DNA of 64,000 nt, taken from positions 1 through 64,000 of the forward strand of contig CAYVIB010000012.1 of assembly GCA_964451365.1 (NCBI GenBank). The letters run 5' to 3'. The notes under the pieces were generated by a model that had not been told where the DNA came from, ran no database searches, and saw nothing but the letters and a program-made list of their open reading frames with translations. Origin of the DNA: CAYVIB01 sp964451365. GTDB lineage: Bacteria > Pseudomonadota > Gammaproteobacteria > Pseudomonadales > Cellvibrionaceae. The translations under genes and the position numbers were made by a program. Below are positions 53,665 to 62,413 of the stretch, in pieces; position 1 is the first letter of the stretch, and the number at the start of each line of letters is the position of its first letter.

Positions 53665-55398
53665 ATGGTGCAGGAATACATAAAAAGCGAGATCGCAAAA
53701 CACAGACTCCCGGCGGATTTTATTGACACGGTGGAGCGCTGGTATAAAGCGGTGGCGGAAGATGTCGCCGCCCTGCATAGCCGGTCCGCGAGGCCCATCG
53801 TCCTCGGGGTGCAGGGCCTCCAGGGCAGCGGCAAAAGCACACTGGCATCTTTTCTCGATGTCATTCTGCGGCATGAACTCGGCTTGCGCACTGCCGTACT
53901 TTCCATCGACGACTTTTATCTCACCCGAAGCGAGCGCCTTGGTCTGGCGGAAACGGTACATCCCCTCCTGGCCACGCGCGGCGTGCCGGGAACACATGAC
54001 GTAAACCTCGCGCGCGCAACTATCGATAAGCTGCTGGAAGGCAAACCTGGTCAAAATATTGTCATTCCGCGTTTTAACAAGGCGGTCGATGACCGTGAAG
54101 CGGAATCCCGATGGAATCGTATTTCCGGTCCTGTGAATATTGTTATTTTCGAAGGGTGGTGCGTTGGAGCGCGGGCACAACCCGATGAAGCCCTCCGCCA
54201 ACCGGTAAACAGCCTGGAAAAGGAAGAAGATAGTAACGGTGTCTGGCGAACCTATGTCAACGATCAGCTGAAACAGGGTTACGCGGATCTTTTTTCGCGG
54301 CTGGATGCGCTCATTGTGCTTTCCGCTCCGTCGTTTGAATGTGTCTTCAATTGGCGTCTGTTGCAGGAACGTAAACTCAAGGAAAAATGGCAAAGCGAAA
54401 ACCCGAACGAACCCAGCGGAATACAGACACCAGAACAGCTACAACGATTTATTTCCCACTACGAACGCCTCAGCAGGCATTGCCTGGCAACGCTGCCGGA
54501 AAAAGCCGACTGGCTCTTGGAGCTAAATGAAAATCACGCAATCATCAAACTGACGCGGAAGGCCGCTCCTTTTTTTATCGTTGCTACTGACCTCGACGGT
54601 ACCCTGCTGGATCACCAGACTTACGCCTGGGCGCCGGCGGCACCCGCAATCAACGCGCTTAAAGCCCGCCGCATTCCGATTGTTTTCAATACCAGTAAAA
54701 CGCGGGAGGAAGTCCTCTGCATTCAACAGGCGATGGCGATCGACGATCCCTATATCGTGGAAAACGGTTCGGCGGTTTACCTTCCCAAATCCTTGTCTGT
54801 CACCTGCCCCGATAACGCAATCGACTGTGGCAGTGCCTGGCTAAAAATTCTGGGCGTGGATCGTTCAATCATTGTTAAACATATCCACGCGCTAAGAAAG
54901 CAATTTGGCTGGCAGTTCGAAGGCTTCTCCGATTGGGATGTGGAGCAGGTGGTAGAGTACACCGGCCTGGACCGGCAACAAGCGATCGCTTCGCTTAAGC
55001 GTCAGTTTTCCGAACCTATCCTATGGAGAGACAGTGAAGGCAACTTCCGACTCTTTATGGAGGAAATCGAAAAATGCCAGTTGAAGCTTATTCGCGGCGG
55101 ACGCTTCTCACACATCATCGGCAATTGTGACAAGGGATTGGCGCTCGCCTGGCTCGCAACCCGGTATCGAAATTCCACAAATAAAATGCTGAAACTGATT
55201 GTTTTGGGTGACAGTCCAAACGATATCGATATGCTGTCGGTCGCCGATTACGCGGTGACCGTAAAATCACCGGTGCACGGATATCCGGAATTCAATTTGA
55301 AGGGAAAAAAAATACTAACCTCGTACTGCGGCCCCGAAGGGTGGAATAACGCGGTGCTGGACATCATCAACAACTGGCGTACCGGCGAGGAAATGTGA
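53665..55398 (+). CDS. D-glycerate 3-kinase fused to mannosyl/glucosyl-3-phosphoglycerate phosphatase
   Basis: Two enzymes are in one 577-residue chain. Residues 1 to about 300 are a GLYK-type kinase: P-loop GLQGSGKS (51-58), then IDDFYLTRSER, RGVPGTHD, IPRFNKAVDDR and FEGWCVGA. It would phosphorylate D-glycerate to 3-phosphoglycerate. Residues about 305-577 are a HAD phosphatase of the MPGP/GpgP group: ATDLDGTLLD (D309, D311) and GDSPNDIDML. It would remove the phosphate from glucosyl-3-phosphoglycerate. A GTG at 53614 is an alternative start; no clear ribosome binding site decides. One nt separates it from gpgS. Such a fusion is, as far as I know, unusual. Confidence 0.85.
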   Translation: MVQEYIKSEIAKHRLPADFIDTVERWYKAVAEDVAALHSRSARPIVLGVQGLQGSGKSTLASFLDVILRHELGLRTAVLSIDDFYLTRSERLGLAETVHPLLATRGVPGTHDVNLARATIDKLLEGKPGQNIVIPRFNKAVDDREAESRWNRISGPVNIVIFEGWCVGARAQPDEALRQPVNSLEKEEDSNGVWRTYVNDQLKQGYADLFSRLDALIVLSAPSFECVFNWRLLQERKLKEKWQSENPNEPSGIQTPEQLQRFISHYERLSRHCLATLPEKADWLLELNENHAIIKLTRKAAPFFIVATDLDGTLLDHQTYAWAPAAPAINALKARRIPIVFNTSKTREEVLCIQQAMAIDDPYIVENGSAVYLPKSLSVTCPDNAIDCGSAWLKILGVDRSIIVKHIHALRKQFGWQFEGFSDWDVEQVVEYTGLDRQQAIASLKRQFSEPILWRDSEGNFRLFMEEIEKCQLKLIRGGRFSHIIGNCDKGLALAWLATRYRNSTNKMLKLIVLGDSPNDIDMLSVADYAVTVKSPVHGYPEFNLKGKKILTSYCGPEGWNNAVLDIINNWRTGEEM

Positions 55399-55399
55399 T

Positions 55400-56647
55400 A
55401 TGGCGGATTTTTACCAGAACGGGATCATCACCACTCTGCACAATCTTTCCCAACGGCCGCTGGAGGAGATGGAAGAGGAACTGCGGCAGTTTTCACGAGT
55501 TCGTCCCATGTGCCTGGTGTTACCCTCGCTGTTTTCAGAACTGGAGGGCGATGCACTGCCAAAGATTGTGGACGAACTCAGCCGGGTCGATTACCTGACG
55601 GAAATTGTTATCGGTCTGGATCGCGCGAACGAGGAACAATATCGTTACGCACTGGAATTTTTTAAACCGCTCGGACAAAATTTCAGGTTATTGTGGAACG
55701 ATGGCCCACGTTTAAAAGCCATCGACCAAAAACTTAAGGATGAAGGCCTCGCACCCATCGAGCCGGGCAAGGGAAGAAATGTCTGGTACTGCCTCGGCTA
55801 TGTCCTCTCGTCTGGCAAGGCGCAGTCCGTGGCGCTGCACGATTGCGATATCGTTACCTACGACCGCGGCATGCTGGCGCGGCTTATTTATCCGGTGGCC
55901 AATCCCGGCTTTAATTATGAATTTTGCAAGGGTTATTATGCGCGGGTTGCCAACGGAAAAATTCACGGGCGGGTGAGCCGACTGTTGGTTACCCCCCTGA
56001 TTCGCGCGCTGAAGAAAACCCTCGGCCATTACGATTACCTGGATTATATTGACAGTTTCCGCTATCCGCTCGCTGGTGAGTTCTCCTTTCGCACTGATGT
56101 TGTTAATGATATTCGCATCCCCAGCGACTGGGGAGTGGAAATTGGTGTGCTGTCGGAACTCAACCGCAACTACGCCAACAACCGTTTGTGCCAGGCGGAT
56201 ATCGCCCAGTCCTACGATCACAAACACCAGGAACTTTCCGCGGAAGATGCCGAGCACGGGTTGTCCAAAATGTCCATCGACATTTCCAAAGCATTGTTCC
56301 GCAAACTCGCCACCAACGGCGTGGTATTTTCCACGGAAACCTTCCGTTCCATCAAGGCCACCTATTTTCGTATCGCTCTCGATTTTATCGAAACCTATTG
56401 TAACGATGCCCGCATGAACGGCTTGAAACTGGATATTCACGCGGAAGAACAGGCGGTGGAACTTTTTGCCCGCAACATTCTGGAGGCGGGCCGCCGTTTT
56501 CTTGAGAACCCGATGGAAAAGCCCTTTATTCCCAGTTGGAACCGGGTTATCAGTGCCGTACCAACCGTTTTAACGGACATGCAGAAAGCCGTGGAAATGG
56601 ATATGAACGAATATCAATTTACTCCGGCGCCGGAAATTTGTGCCTAG
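55400..56647 (+). CDS. gpgS: Glucosyl-3-phosphoglycerate synthase (GT81 type)
   Basis: GpgS transfers glucose from a nucleotide sugar to 3-phosphoglycerate. The 415-residue retaining glycosyltransferase has the DxD-like metal motif HDCDIVTYDR (147-156), VLPSLFSELEGDALPKIVDE near the N-terminus and SDWGVEIGVLSELNRNY. It lies between the kinase-phosphatase fusion and the phosphorylase, with 1 and 21 nt gaps, so one transcript is expected. Mannosyl-phosphoglycerate synthase is a less likely alternative. Confidence 0.88.
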   Translation: MADFYQNGIITTLHNLSQRPLEEMEEELRQFSRVRPMCLVLPSLFSELEGDALPKIVDELSRVDYLTEIVIGLDRANEEQYRYALEFFKPLGQNFRLLWNDGPRLKAIDQKLKDEGLAPIEPGKGRNVWYCLGYVLSSGKAQSVALHDCDIVTYDRGMLARLIYPVANPGFNYEFCKGYYARVANGKIHGRVSRLLVTPLIRALKKTLGHYDYLDYIDSFRYPLAGEFSFRTDVVNDIRIPSDWGVEIGVLSELNRNYANNRLCQADIAQSYDHKHQELSAEDAEHGLSKMSIDISKALFRKLATNGVVFSTETFRSIKATYFRIALDFIETYCNDARMNGLKLDIHAEEQAVELFARNILEAGRRFLENPMEKPFIPSWNRVISAVPTVLTDMQKAVEMDMNEYQFTPAPEICA

Positions 56648-56668
56648 AATTTCTTTTCGGAAGCTTCC

Positions 56669-58423
56669 ATGACACTCACACTGCAAAAAGACCTACGATT
56701 TCTTGTTGAATCTCATCTACAGTTTATTTATGCAAGTGAAGACTATCCGGAAGTAACGCATTCCGTTCTGGCGCGCCGTCTTATCCAAACCATGGGGCTC
56801 AATGAAAACGCCACCAAGCCTTCGCCGCACGAGAACCTGTGGAGTGAAAACGACATTCTCGTGATTACCTATGGTGACAGCATACGCTCGGATTGCGAAA
56901 CTCCGCTCGACACGTTGAGTCGTTTCCTGCACGAACGACTGTCGGACGTGGTAAACAGCGTGCACATACTACCGTTTTTTCCCTACAGTTCGGACGACGG
57001 GTTTTCGGTAATTGAATATACCCAGGTCAACGACAGCCTGGGTGACTGGGACGATATCGAAAAGATTTCCGGCGATTTTAACCTGATGGCGGACCTGGTG
57101 GTTAACCACTGCTCCAGTCGAAGCCGCTGGTTCGACAACTTCAAACAGTGCAAACAACCGGGCGCGGATTTTTTTGTCGAGGCTGATCCCGCAACGGATT
57201 TATCCGCCGTGGTCAGGCCGCGCACGTCTCCGTTGCTGCGGGAAGTGGAAACTTTTGAAGGCAAAAAATACGTCTGGTGTACCTTCAGCCACGACCAGGT
57301 GGACCTGAATTTTGCCAACCCGGAGGTTCTTTGCGAATTTATTAAAATTATCAAAGCGTACCTGGACCGGGGAGTAAAAATATTCCGTCTCGACGCGGTG
57401 GCGTTTTTGTGGAAGGAAATTGGCACACCGTGCATCAATCACCCGAAAACCCACGAAATTATCCGCCTGATGCGGACGCTGATAGAACACCAGTCGCCCG
57501 ATGCGGTCATCATTACCGAAACCAATATTCCCAACCAGGAAAACCTGTCGTATCTGGGTAACGCCAACGAAGCACACGCAATTTATAATTTTCCCCTGCC
57601 ACCGCTGTTGCTCAACGCAATGGTGACCGGCAATGCAAGCCATCTCAAAACCTGGCTGATGAGCATGCCCCAGTCACAGGCAGGCACTTTTTATCTGAAC
57701 TTTATTGCCTCGCACGACGGCATTGGCCTGCGACCGGCGGAAGGTTTGTTGTCTGAAGAGGAGATCGACACCCTTATCAATTCAATGCAGCAGTTCGGTG
57801 CCCGGGTTTCATGGCGGACAACCGATGGAGGAAAAAATAAACCTTACGAAATCAATATTACTCTGTTTGACGCCATGCTCGGCACCACCAAGGGGCCGGA
57901 TCGCTGGCAAGTGGAAAGGTTTATGTGCGCGCATGCCGTTATGCTTGCTCTGGAGGGCTTACCGGCAATTTATATTCACAGTTTTCTCGCCACTAACAAT
58001 TATATAGAAGGGGTGGAATTGACCAACCAGAACAGAACGATTAATCGCGTTAAATGGAATTATGACGAACTTAGCAGGAAGCTGGATGACGGATACAGCC
58101 ATCACGCGAGGGTCTTCCATAAGTTGTGCTGGCTGATCAAAATACGAAAGAAGCAGCCCGCGTTTCACCCTAACGCAACACAGTTTACCCTGCACCTGGG
58201 GGATAATGTCTTTGGTTTCTGGCGGCAGAGTATCGACCACGAACAGACAATATTCTGTATTAATAACATCTGTGATCAGGAAGTTACCATTCCGTTGTCA
58301 TCCATCAACCTGATTGGCGCGGATAGCTGGACGGATCTGGTAACCGGGGATATATTCGGCGACCTGCACAAGGATCTGGTGTTAAGGCCTTACCAGTTCG
58401 CATGGTTGACCAACGCTGCATAA
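56669..58423 (+). CDS. GH13_18 phosphorylase, probably glucosylglycerate phosphorylase
   Basis: The 584-residue GH13 enzyme is of the sucrose-phosphorylase subfamily, which includes glucosylglycerate phosphorylase (E. coli YcjM type). It has D242 as nucleophile in FRLDAVAF, E284 as acid/base in IITETNIP, and D350 in ASHDGIGLRP. It would split glucosylglycerate with phosphate into glucose-1-phosphate and D-glycerate. The neighbours make glucosylglycerate, which favours this activity over sucrose phosphorolysis. No signal peptide, so cytoplasmic. Confidence 0.85.
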   Translation: MTLTLQKDLRFLVESHLQFIYASEDYPEVTHSVLARRLIQTMGLNENATKPSPHENLWSENDILVITYGDSIRSDCETPLDTLSRFLHERLSDVVNSVHILPFFPYSSDDGFSVIEYTQVNDSLGDWDDIEKISGDFNLMADLVVNHCSSRSRWFDNFKQCKQPGADFFVEADPATDLSAVVRPRTSPLLREVETFEGKKYVWCTFSHDQVDLNFANPEVLCEFIKIIKAYLDRGVKIFRLDAVAFLWKEIGTPCINHPKTHEIIRLMRTLIEHQSPDAVIITETNIPNQENLSYLGNANEAHAIYNFPLPPLLLNAMVTGNASHLKTWLMSMPQSQAGTFYLNFIASHDGIGLRPAEGLLSEEEIDTLINSMQQFGARVSWRTTDGGKNKPYEINITLFDAMLGTTKGPDRWQVERFMCAHAVMLALEGLPAIYIHSFLATNNYIEGVELTNQNRTINRVKWNYDELSRKLDDGYSHHARVFHKLCWLIKIRKKQPAFHPNATQFTLHLGDNVFGFWRQSIDHEQTIFCINNICDQEVTIPLSSINLIGADSWTDLVTGDIFGDLHKDLVLRPYQFAWLTNAA

Positions 58424-58440
58424 ATCCGCATTAATCAACC

Positions 58441-58473
58441 GCAGGGCGGGCAAGCTGCGCTTACTCTCCCTGC
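58441..58473. repeat. Hairpin between convergent phosphorylase and SMP-30 genes
   Basis: GCAGGGCGGGCAAGC pairs imperfectly with GCTTACTCTCCCTGC (12 of 15). It resembles the ends of the REP-like family (GTAGGGCGGGTAAGC) and could act as a terminator in both directions. Confidence 0.55.
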
Positions 58474-58484
58474 ACGCCGAACTG

Positions 58485-59354
58485 TTAAAGCGCAAAACGA
58501 TATTCCGCTTTCCCGGGAACATCCACCCGCACCTTGAATATCGCTCCCGAATGGGGATGCGCTTTCAGCTCCTCTTCCGGGCGGTTGCCAACACTGGTGA
58601 CGTAAAGTGTTTTCAAATCTTCATCACCAAACGCCACCATGGTGGGGCATTTTACCGGCATCGGAATTTCGTCGATGATCTCTCCCCGGGGATTCAACTG
58701 AACGATGCGGCTTCCTTCGTACAACGCGGACCAGTAGTTTCCTTCCGCGTCCACCGCCGCACCGTCGGGGCGACCATTGCCGTGGGGGAACTGGTGAAAC
58801 ACACTGCCGTTGCTGATTTCACCGGAGTGAATATCATAATCGTAACGATAGATAACGTGTTTTGGAGTGTCGGAAAAATACAGTGTCTTATTATCCGGAC
58901 TGAAAGCCAAACCGTTCGAAGTCAACAAGCCTTCCACCAGTTTCGTCACTTTGAGGTCGTCACCCAATGACCACAGGTTGGCTCCATCATGATCTTTCGG
59001 CGGGTATACAGTACCGGCAATAAACCGACCGTGTGCATCGCAACGGCCATCGTTAAACCGGTTCTTTTCCAACTCCGCTTCCGGATCGGCAATTTTGCGC
59101 AGGCGCGTGTCCCACTTATCCATAAAATAAAAACCGGTCCGCATCGCAAGCACAAAGCCTTCATTTTGGCGCAGACAAAAGCAACCCACTTCTTCATTAA
59201 AACGCAGAAATTCATCTTCCCCGGTTTTCGGATCGAACCGGTGCAATTCGCATTCGTTGATATCCACCCAGTACAGCAATTGTTTTTGCTCGTCCCAGCG
59301 CGGACATTCGCCCAGGTTGGCCTTGACGGCCAAGGCTATTTCTACCTTTTTCAT
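58485..59354 (-). CDS. SMP-30/gluconolactonase-family protein
   Basis: The 289-residue six-bladed propeller has GECPRWDEQKQLLYWVDI with the metal-binding Glu, NRFNDGRCDAHGRFIAGT with the metal Asn, TSNGLAFSPDNKTLYFSDT and GRPDGAAVDAEGNYWSALY. The family opens sugar lactones. Start ATG at 59354 with GAGGT 7 nt upstream, since the longer frame lacks family content. Convergent with the glucosylglycerate operon; a link to its pathway is not shown. Confidence 0.92.
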   Translation of the reverse strand: MKKVEIALAVKANLGECPRWDEQKQLLYWVDINECELHRFDPKTGEDEFLRFNEEVGCFCLRQNEGFVLAMRTGFYFMDKWDTRLRKIADPEAELEKNRFNDGRCDAHGRFIAGTVYPPKDHDGANLWSLGDDLKVTKLVEGLLTSNGLAFSPDNKTLYFSDTPKHVIYRYDYDIHSGEISNGSVFHQFPHGNGRPDGAAVDAEGNYWSALYEGSRIVQLNPRGEIIDEIPMPVKCPTMVAFGDEDLKTLYVTSVGNRPEEELKAHPHSGAIFKVRVDVPGKAEYRFAL

Positions 59355-59542
59355 GTCGCGTACCTCACGTCGGCAGTTGAGTCCCGGCCACCTTGTGTTC
59401 CCGACCGGCACTTCATAAAACCAGCAATGGTTATTATACTGCAGTGCAGCATAACTGTACCCAAAAATGTGTGAGTTTAAAGAAAGGAGCGCCACAGTCA
59501 ATAAATAACCGGATGGCGCGGAAACAGGAAGATGTGGGTCGA

Positions 59543-60142
59543 CTATACCGAAAGGCGAAACTGGCGGGGCGCGCCGGTATAGTTGTTGAACTGGGGCCTC
59601 AGGTACTCCATTTGGTCGCCCCGTATGCGGGTACTGTTGATTAGTGCCAGGTATTCCGAAGGGTTTGGTTTGTAAGGCAAGGCCAGCAGGTCCATTCCCA
59701 CCTCGTTCAACAGGAAGTTGCCTTTTCTCTGGTTGCAACGTTTACAAGCGGCCACCACGTTTTCCCATTTGTCCTCACCACCCCGGCTGCTGGGGATAAC
59801 ATGGTCGCGGGACAGTTCAGAGAAGCTGAAATAGTAGCCGCAATAAAGACACTGGCAGTTGTCCCGGTAAAAGAGGGCCTGGTTGGTCAGCGGAGGATTG
59901 GTCCTGGCTCGCGCCAGGCGATCGCCGTCACAGGCCATGATCGCCGGAAGGCTGATCATGCTCTGTTGGCAGGTGACGCGGGACCGGCCGCCGCATACGT
60001 GTTTAACCACGCCTCCCAGGGACCAGGCCACCAGATCCCGGGCATACAGGCAGACGGCTTCCTTCCAGTGCAGCCATTCAATGGGCTGGCCCGCCATATT
60101 GAGCCTCAGGATTCTCGCTTCCGCCACATTCATGGAATCCAT
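59543..60142 (-). CDS. HNH endonuclease family protein
   Basis: The 199-residue protein has the HNH core CLYCGYYFSFSELSRDHVIP, with the zinc pair CQCLYCG and CKRCNQRKGN. Proteins of this type are common single genes in proteobacteria, often of unknown role. I chose the ATG ending at 60142 (MDSMNVAEARI) since the frame further upstream runs into a terminator. The ribosome binding site is not clear. Confidence 0.85.
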   Translation of the reverse strand: MDSMNVAEARILRLNMAGQPIEWLHWKEAVCLYARDLVAWSLGGVVKHVCGGRSRVTCQQSMISLPAIMACDGDRLARARTNPPLTNQALFYRDNCQCLYCGYYFSFSELSRDHVIPSSRGGEDKWENVVAACKRCNQRKGNFLLNEVGMDLLALPYKPNPSEYLALINSTRIRGDQMEYLRPQFNNYTGAPRQFRLSV

Positions 60143-60200
60143 ATCAACACCATTTCCGGCGATGGTGAATAACGCTCGGCTCCGCCCTGCACCCATAACG

Positions 60201-60233
60201 AAAAACCCCGCACTGGCTGGTCAGGCGGGGTTT
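60201..60233 (-). terminator. Rho-independent terminator upstream of HNH gene
   Basis: On the minus strand CCCCGC, a 13-nt loop, GCGGGG and TTTTT. It would end a transcript coming from the sRNA side (60233-60545) before the HNH gene. That 312-nt stretch has no convincing gene. Confidence 0.75.
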
Positions 60234-60544
60234 CAGAATTCGGGGGTCGTTGATTTTGTAAGTGTCACGAAGCCATTGAGACGTCGTATGGTGTGACGAC
60301 TGGTAGAGATAATAGTGGTAACAGCGAACGTGCCGCGACTGCTGTAAACGCTCCAGCGCGCTCTCCACTTGTCTGCCTAAATACTTGAAGACATAGCCCT
60401 CTATTTAGCGATCAAGTTTTCAATAAACCTGTTAATAATAATACGCTATAAACAAACGGAGTCAAGATGACCAGTTGAGATTAAAGCAGGGAAAAATGAT
60501 GGTGCAATGACAGGAGCCGGAGAGAGAAAAATCGAAGGCTCCCA

Positions 60545-60671
60545 AACGTAAAACGCCGCGACAACCATGTCGCGGCGAACTCACAGGATTTCACCTGAAA
60601 TCCTATCAGGCATTCGTGGCATAGTTCCGTCCTGATCCCTGCCCCACGTCCCTATGGATGCATCCCTGACA
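60545..60671 (-). ncRNA. Candidate Rsm/Csr-type regulatory small RNA
   Basis: On the minus strand a region of about 127 nt begins GTCAGGGATGCATCC and contains six GGA motifs within its first 70 nt (AGGGAU, AGGGAC, AGGGAU, AGGAC, CGGAA, AGGAU). That is the density seen in RsmY/RsmZ RNAs, which bind and titrate RsmA/CsrA. It ends in a strong terminator, CGCCGCGAC, 6-nt loop, GTCGCGGCG, TTTT, at about 60545-60576. A TAGAAT -10 lies at 60683-60678, and a GacA box at 60727-60744, about 65 nt upstream of the start. The exact 5' end is inferred from the -10. No coding frame fits. Confidence 0.72.
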
Positions 60672-60726
60672 CTTGTTATTCTAGCCGCCCCAGGTTTTTA
60701 CGGTAGACGCAAATGTCTGCAATACT

Positions 60727-60744
60727 TGTAAGACATTTCCTACA
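60727..60744 (-). promoter_or_regulatory. GacA/UvrY-type box
   Basis: TGTAAGACATTTCCTACA on the plus strand matches the consensus TGTAAG-N6-CTTACA in 11 of 12 fixed positions. Centred about 65 nt upstream of the inferred sRNA start, where rsmY/rsmZ boxes usually sit. Confidence 0.75.
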
Positions 60745-60851
60745 AAAGCGGCAACGAACGCCAAATTTATGGATGCTATCCACAATTGCAGGCACTGCGG
60801 CTGTGGTAGCGGACAGGTTTTGTGAGATATCACCTGTGGGAAAAAGAATTA

Positions 60852-61406
60852 TTATTTTCTGTTTCCCTTAAGTTGGGCGCTTTGACTACGGACAATGTGC
60901 TGAATCAGTGTCTCCTGGGATGTAACGCTCATGGAATAAAAGTCCATCCGCCAGTAAAACTGCCTGCTCCGCCCATCCTGCTCGCAGGAGACGATTCGGG
61001 CCAGCGTGTGTACCTGGGTTTCCGAAGGGAAAAGTTTCAGCTCAAGACGCAGACGCTCGCCCTCGGCTATGGGTTCATCATTCATAAACGCCATGCCGCA
61101 GGCACTGATATTGACCTCTTTCACTCTGTGGGCGATGCGATTCACAAGGTCATTTCTAAGCACCAGTTGGTCGGCGATACGATTCAGTTTCCGATGAAAC
61201 AACACACCAAGCTGGGCAATTTTCGGGTTTTCGCCTTCAAGCGCTTTAATCAGTTTTTCTATCTGTTCATCGTATTCGAAAACGCGTGACATATCGCTGG
61301 AGAGGTATTCATCCCTTTTTCCCGATCCATCACCACTGTCGATGCGCTGGTAGGAGATACCTACCGTTTCGTTAATTCGAAAATAGCGTCTTCTCTCATC
61401 GTTCAT
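60852..61406 (-). CDS. PilZ-domain protein
   Basis: The 184-residue protein has the c-di-GMP-binding motifs RRRYFR (residues 5-10) and NISACG of PilZ. It has a helical middle segment (EYDEQIEKLIKALEGENPK) and a C-terminal beta barrel. It lies 11 nt downstream of pomB, so it may couple c-di-GMP to the stators. A diguanylate cyclase is encoded at 25733. Confidence 0.9.
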   Translation of the reverse strand: MNDERRRYFRINETVGISYQRIDSGDGSGKRDEYLSSDMSRVFEYDEQIEKLIKALEGENPKIAQLGVLFHRKLNRIADQLVLRNDLVNRIAHRVKEVNISACGMAFMNDEPIAEGERLRLELKLFPSETQVHTLARIVSCEQDGRSRQFYWRMDFYSMSVTSQETLIQHIVRSQSAQLKGNRK

Positions 61407-61417
61407 TATTCTGGCCT

Positions 61418-62410
61418 CTAAAAAATCTCTTCCGGCTCCAGGTCGAACAGGTATTCGGGAGCGATATCCAGTTCCCGTAAGATGTCCTCCCCTTCCGGGT
61501 TTTCCTTGAGCAAATTGATATCCTCCTCCTCGAGCTCATCTTCCAGCCCCTGCTTGATCAGTATTTCCACCCGGCGATTGATCTCCCGGTTTTCCGGAGA
61601 ACTGTTGGGCACCAGAGGCTGGGTGTCTGCAAATCCGGAAACCTCGAATCGCCGCTGCGACACATTTCCCCCTTTCATCAGCTCGTGCGCCACCGAGACG
61701 GCACGGGCGGAAGACAATTCCCAATTCGAACGAAAGCGCACCGTATTAATCGGAACGTCATCGGTGTGCCCCTGCACTTCAATTTTGCCGCGCTTGAGCG
61801 CCAGGACGCCTTGCACCTCACCCAGGGCATCCTTATACGCGGGTGCCAGTTCGGAGGACCCGGAAATAAAGGAACCCTTTTCGCGAATCCGGATAATAAT
61901 CACGCGACCACGCGTCTCCACCTCCACCTGTCCCGCGGCAATCTGGGCGCTGAGGGCATTTGCCAGTTCGTAAGCATCCTGCTCGGTCTTGCTGATCAGA
62001 TCTTCCAGGATCGCCTTCACACGGACTTTCGCTCCGGCATCGTAGCCTTCCTGTCCCTGTTCGATATCGAACTCCTGAGCCTCCCGGATATCGAGCGACA
62101 TTTCGGTGAGATCATTGGTGTGCTGCCATATCTCACTGATCGGCGTTGCCTCGGGTCGACCGGGGCTGAACTCCTGGGCAATAATGCTGGTACCCTTGGG
62201 AATATCCATCACGTTCAGTCTGTTCTGAACGCCAAACGCCTGGGCCATGGAGCCCGCCAGGCGTTTAAATTTCATGGCATCCATCTCGGAAAAGGACAAA
62301 AGCAGGACGAAAAAACACATCAACAGCGCCATCAGGTCCGCAAAGGTACCCATCCACGGGGCCAGGCCGGGCTTACAGTCGCACGGTTTGGAGTCTTCTT
62401 CGTCGTTCAT
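61418..62410 (-). CDS. pomB: Flagellar motor stator protein PomB (MotB family)
   Basis: PomB anchors the stator to peptidoglycan. The 330-residue protein has one membrane helix with the ion-binding D25 in GTFADLMALLMCFFVLLLSF, which is the PomB pattern, and an OmpA-like domain with GHTDDVPINTVRF and NREINRRVEIL. The sequence favours sodium-driven stators. A long acidic tail ends it. The pomA stop is 3 nt upstream. Confidence 0.93.
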   Translation of the reverse strand: MNDEEDSKPCDCKPGLAPWMGTFADLMALLMCFFVLLLSFSEMDAMKFKRLAGSMAQAFGVQNRLNVMDIPKGTSIIAQEFSPGRPEATPISEIWQHTNDLTEMSLDIREAQEFDIEQGQEGYDAGAKVRVKAILEDLISKTEQDAYELANALSAQIAAGQVEVETRGRVIIIRIREKGSFISGSSELAPAYKDALGEVQGVLALKRGKIEVQGHTDDVPINTVRFRSNWELSSARAVSVAHELMKGGNVSQRRFEVSGFADTQPLVPNSSPENREINRRVEILIKQGLEDELEEEDINLLKENPEGEDILRELDIAPEYLFDLEPEEIF

Positions 62411-62413
62411 GCC

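Noticed and set aside
60144..60368. Minus-strand frame of 74 residues starting GTG
   Set aside because: It has no clear ribosome binding site, runs through a terminator hairpin into the HNH region and shows no domain. It could be a remnant but is not supported.
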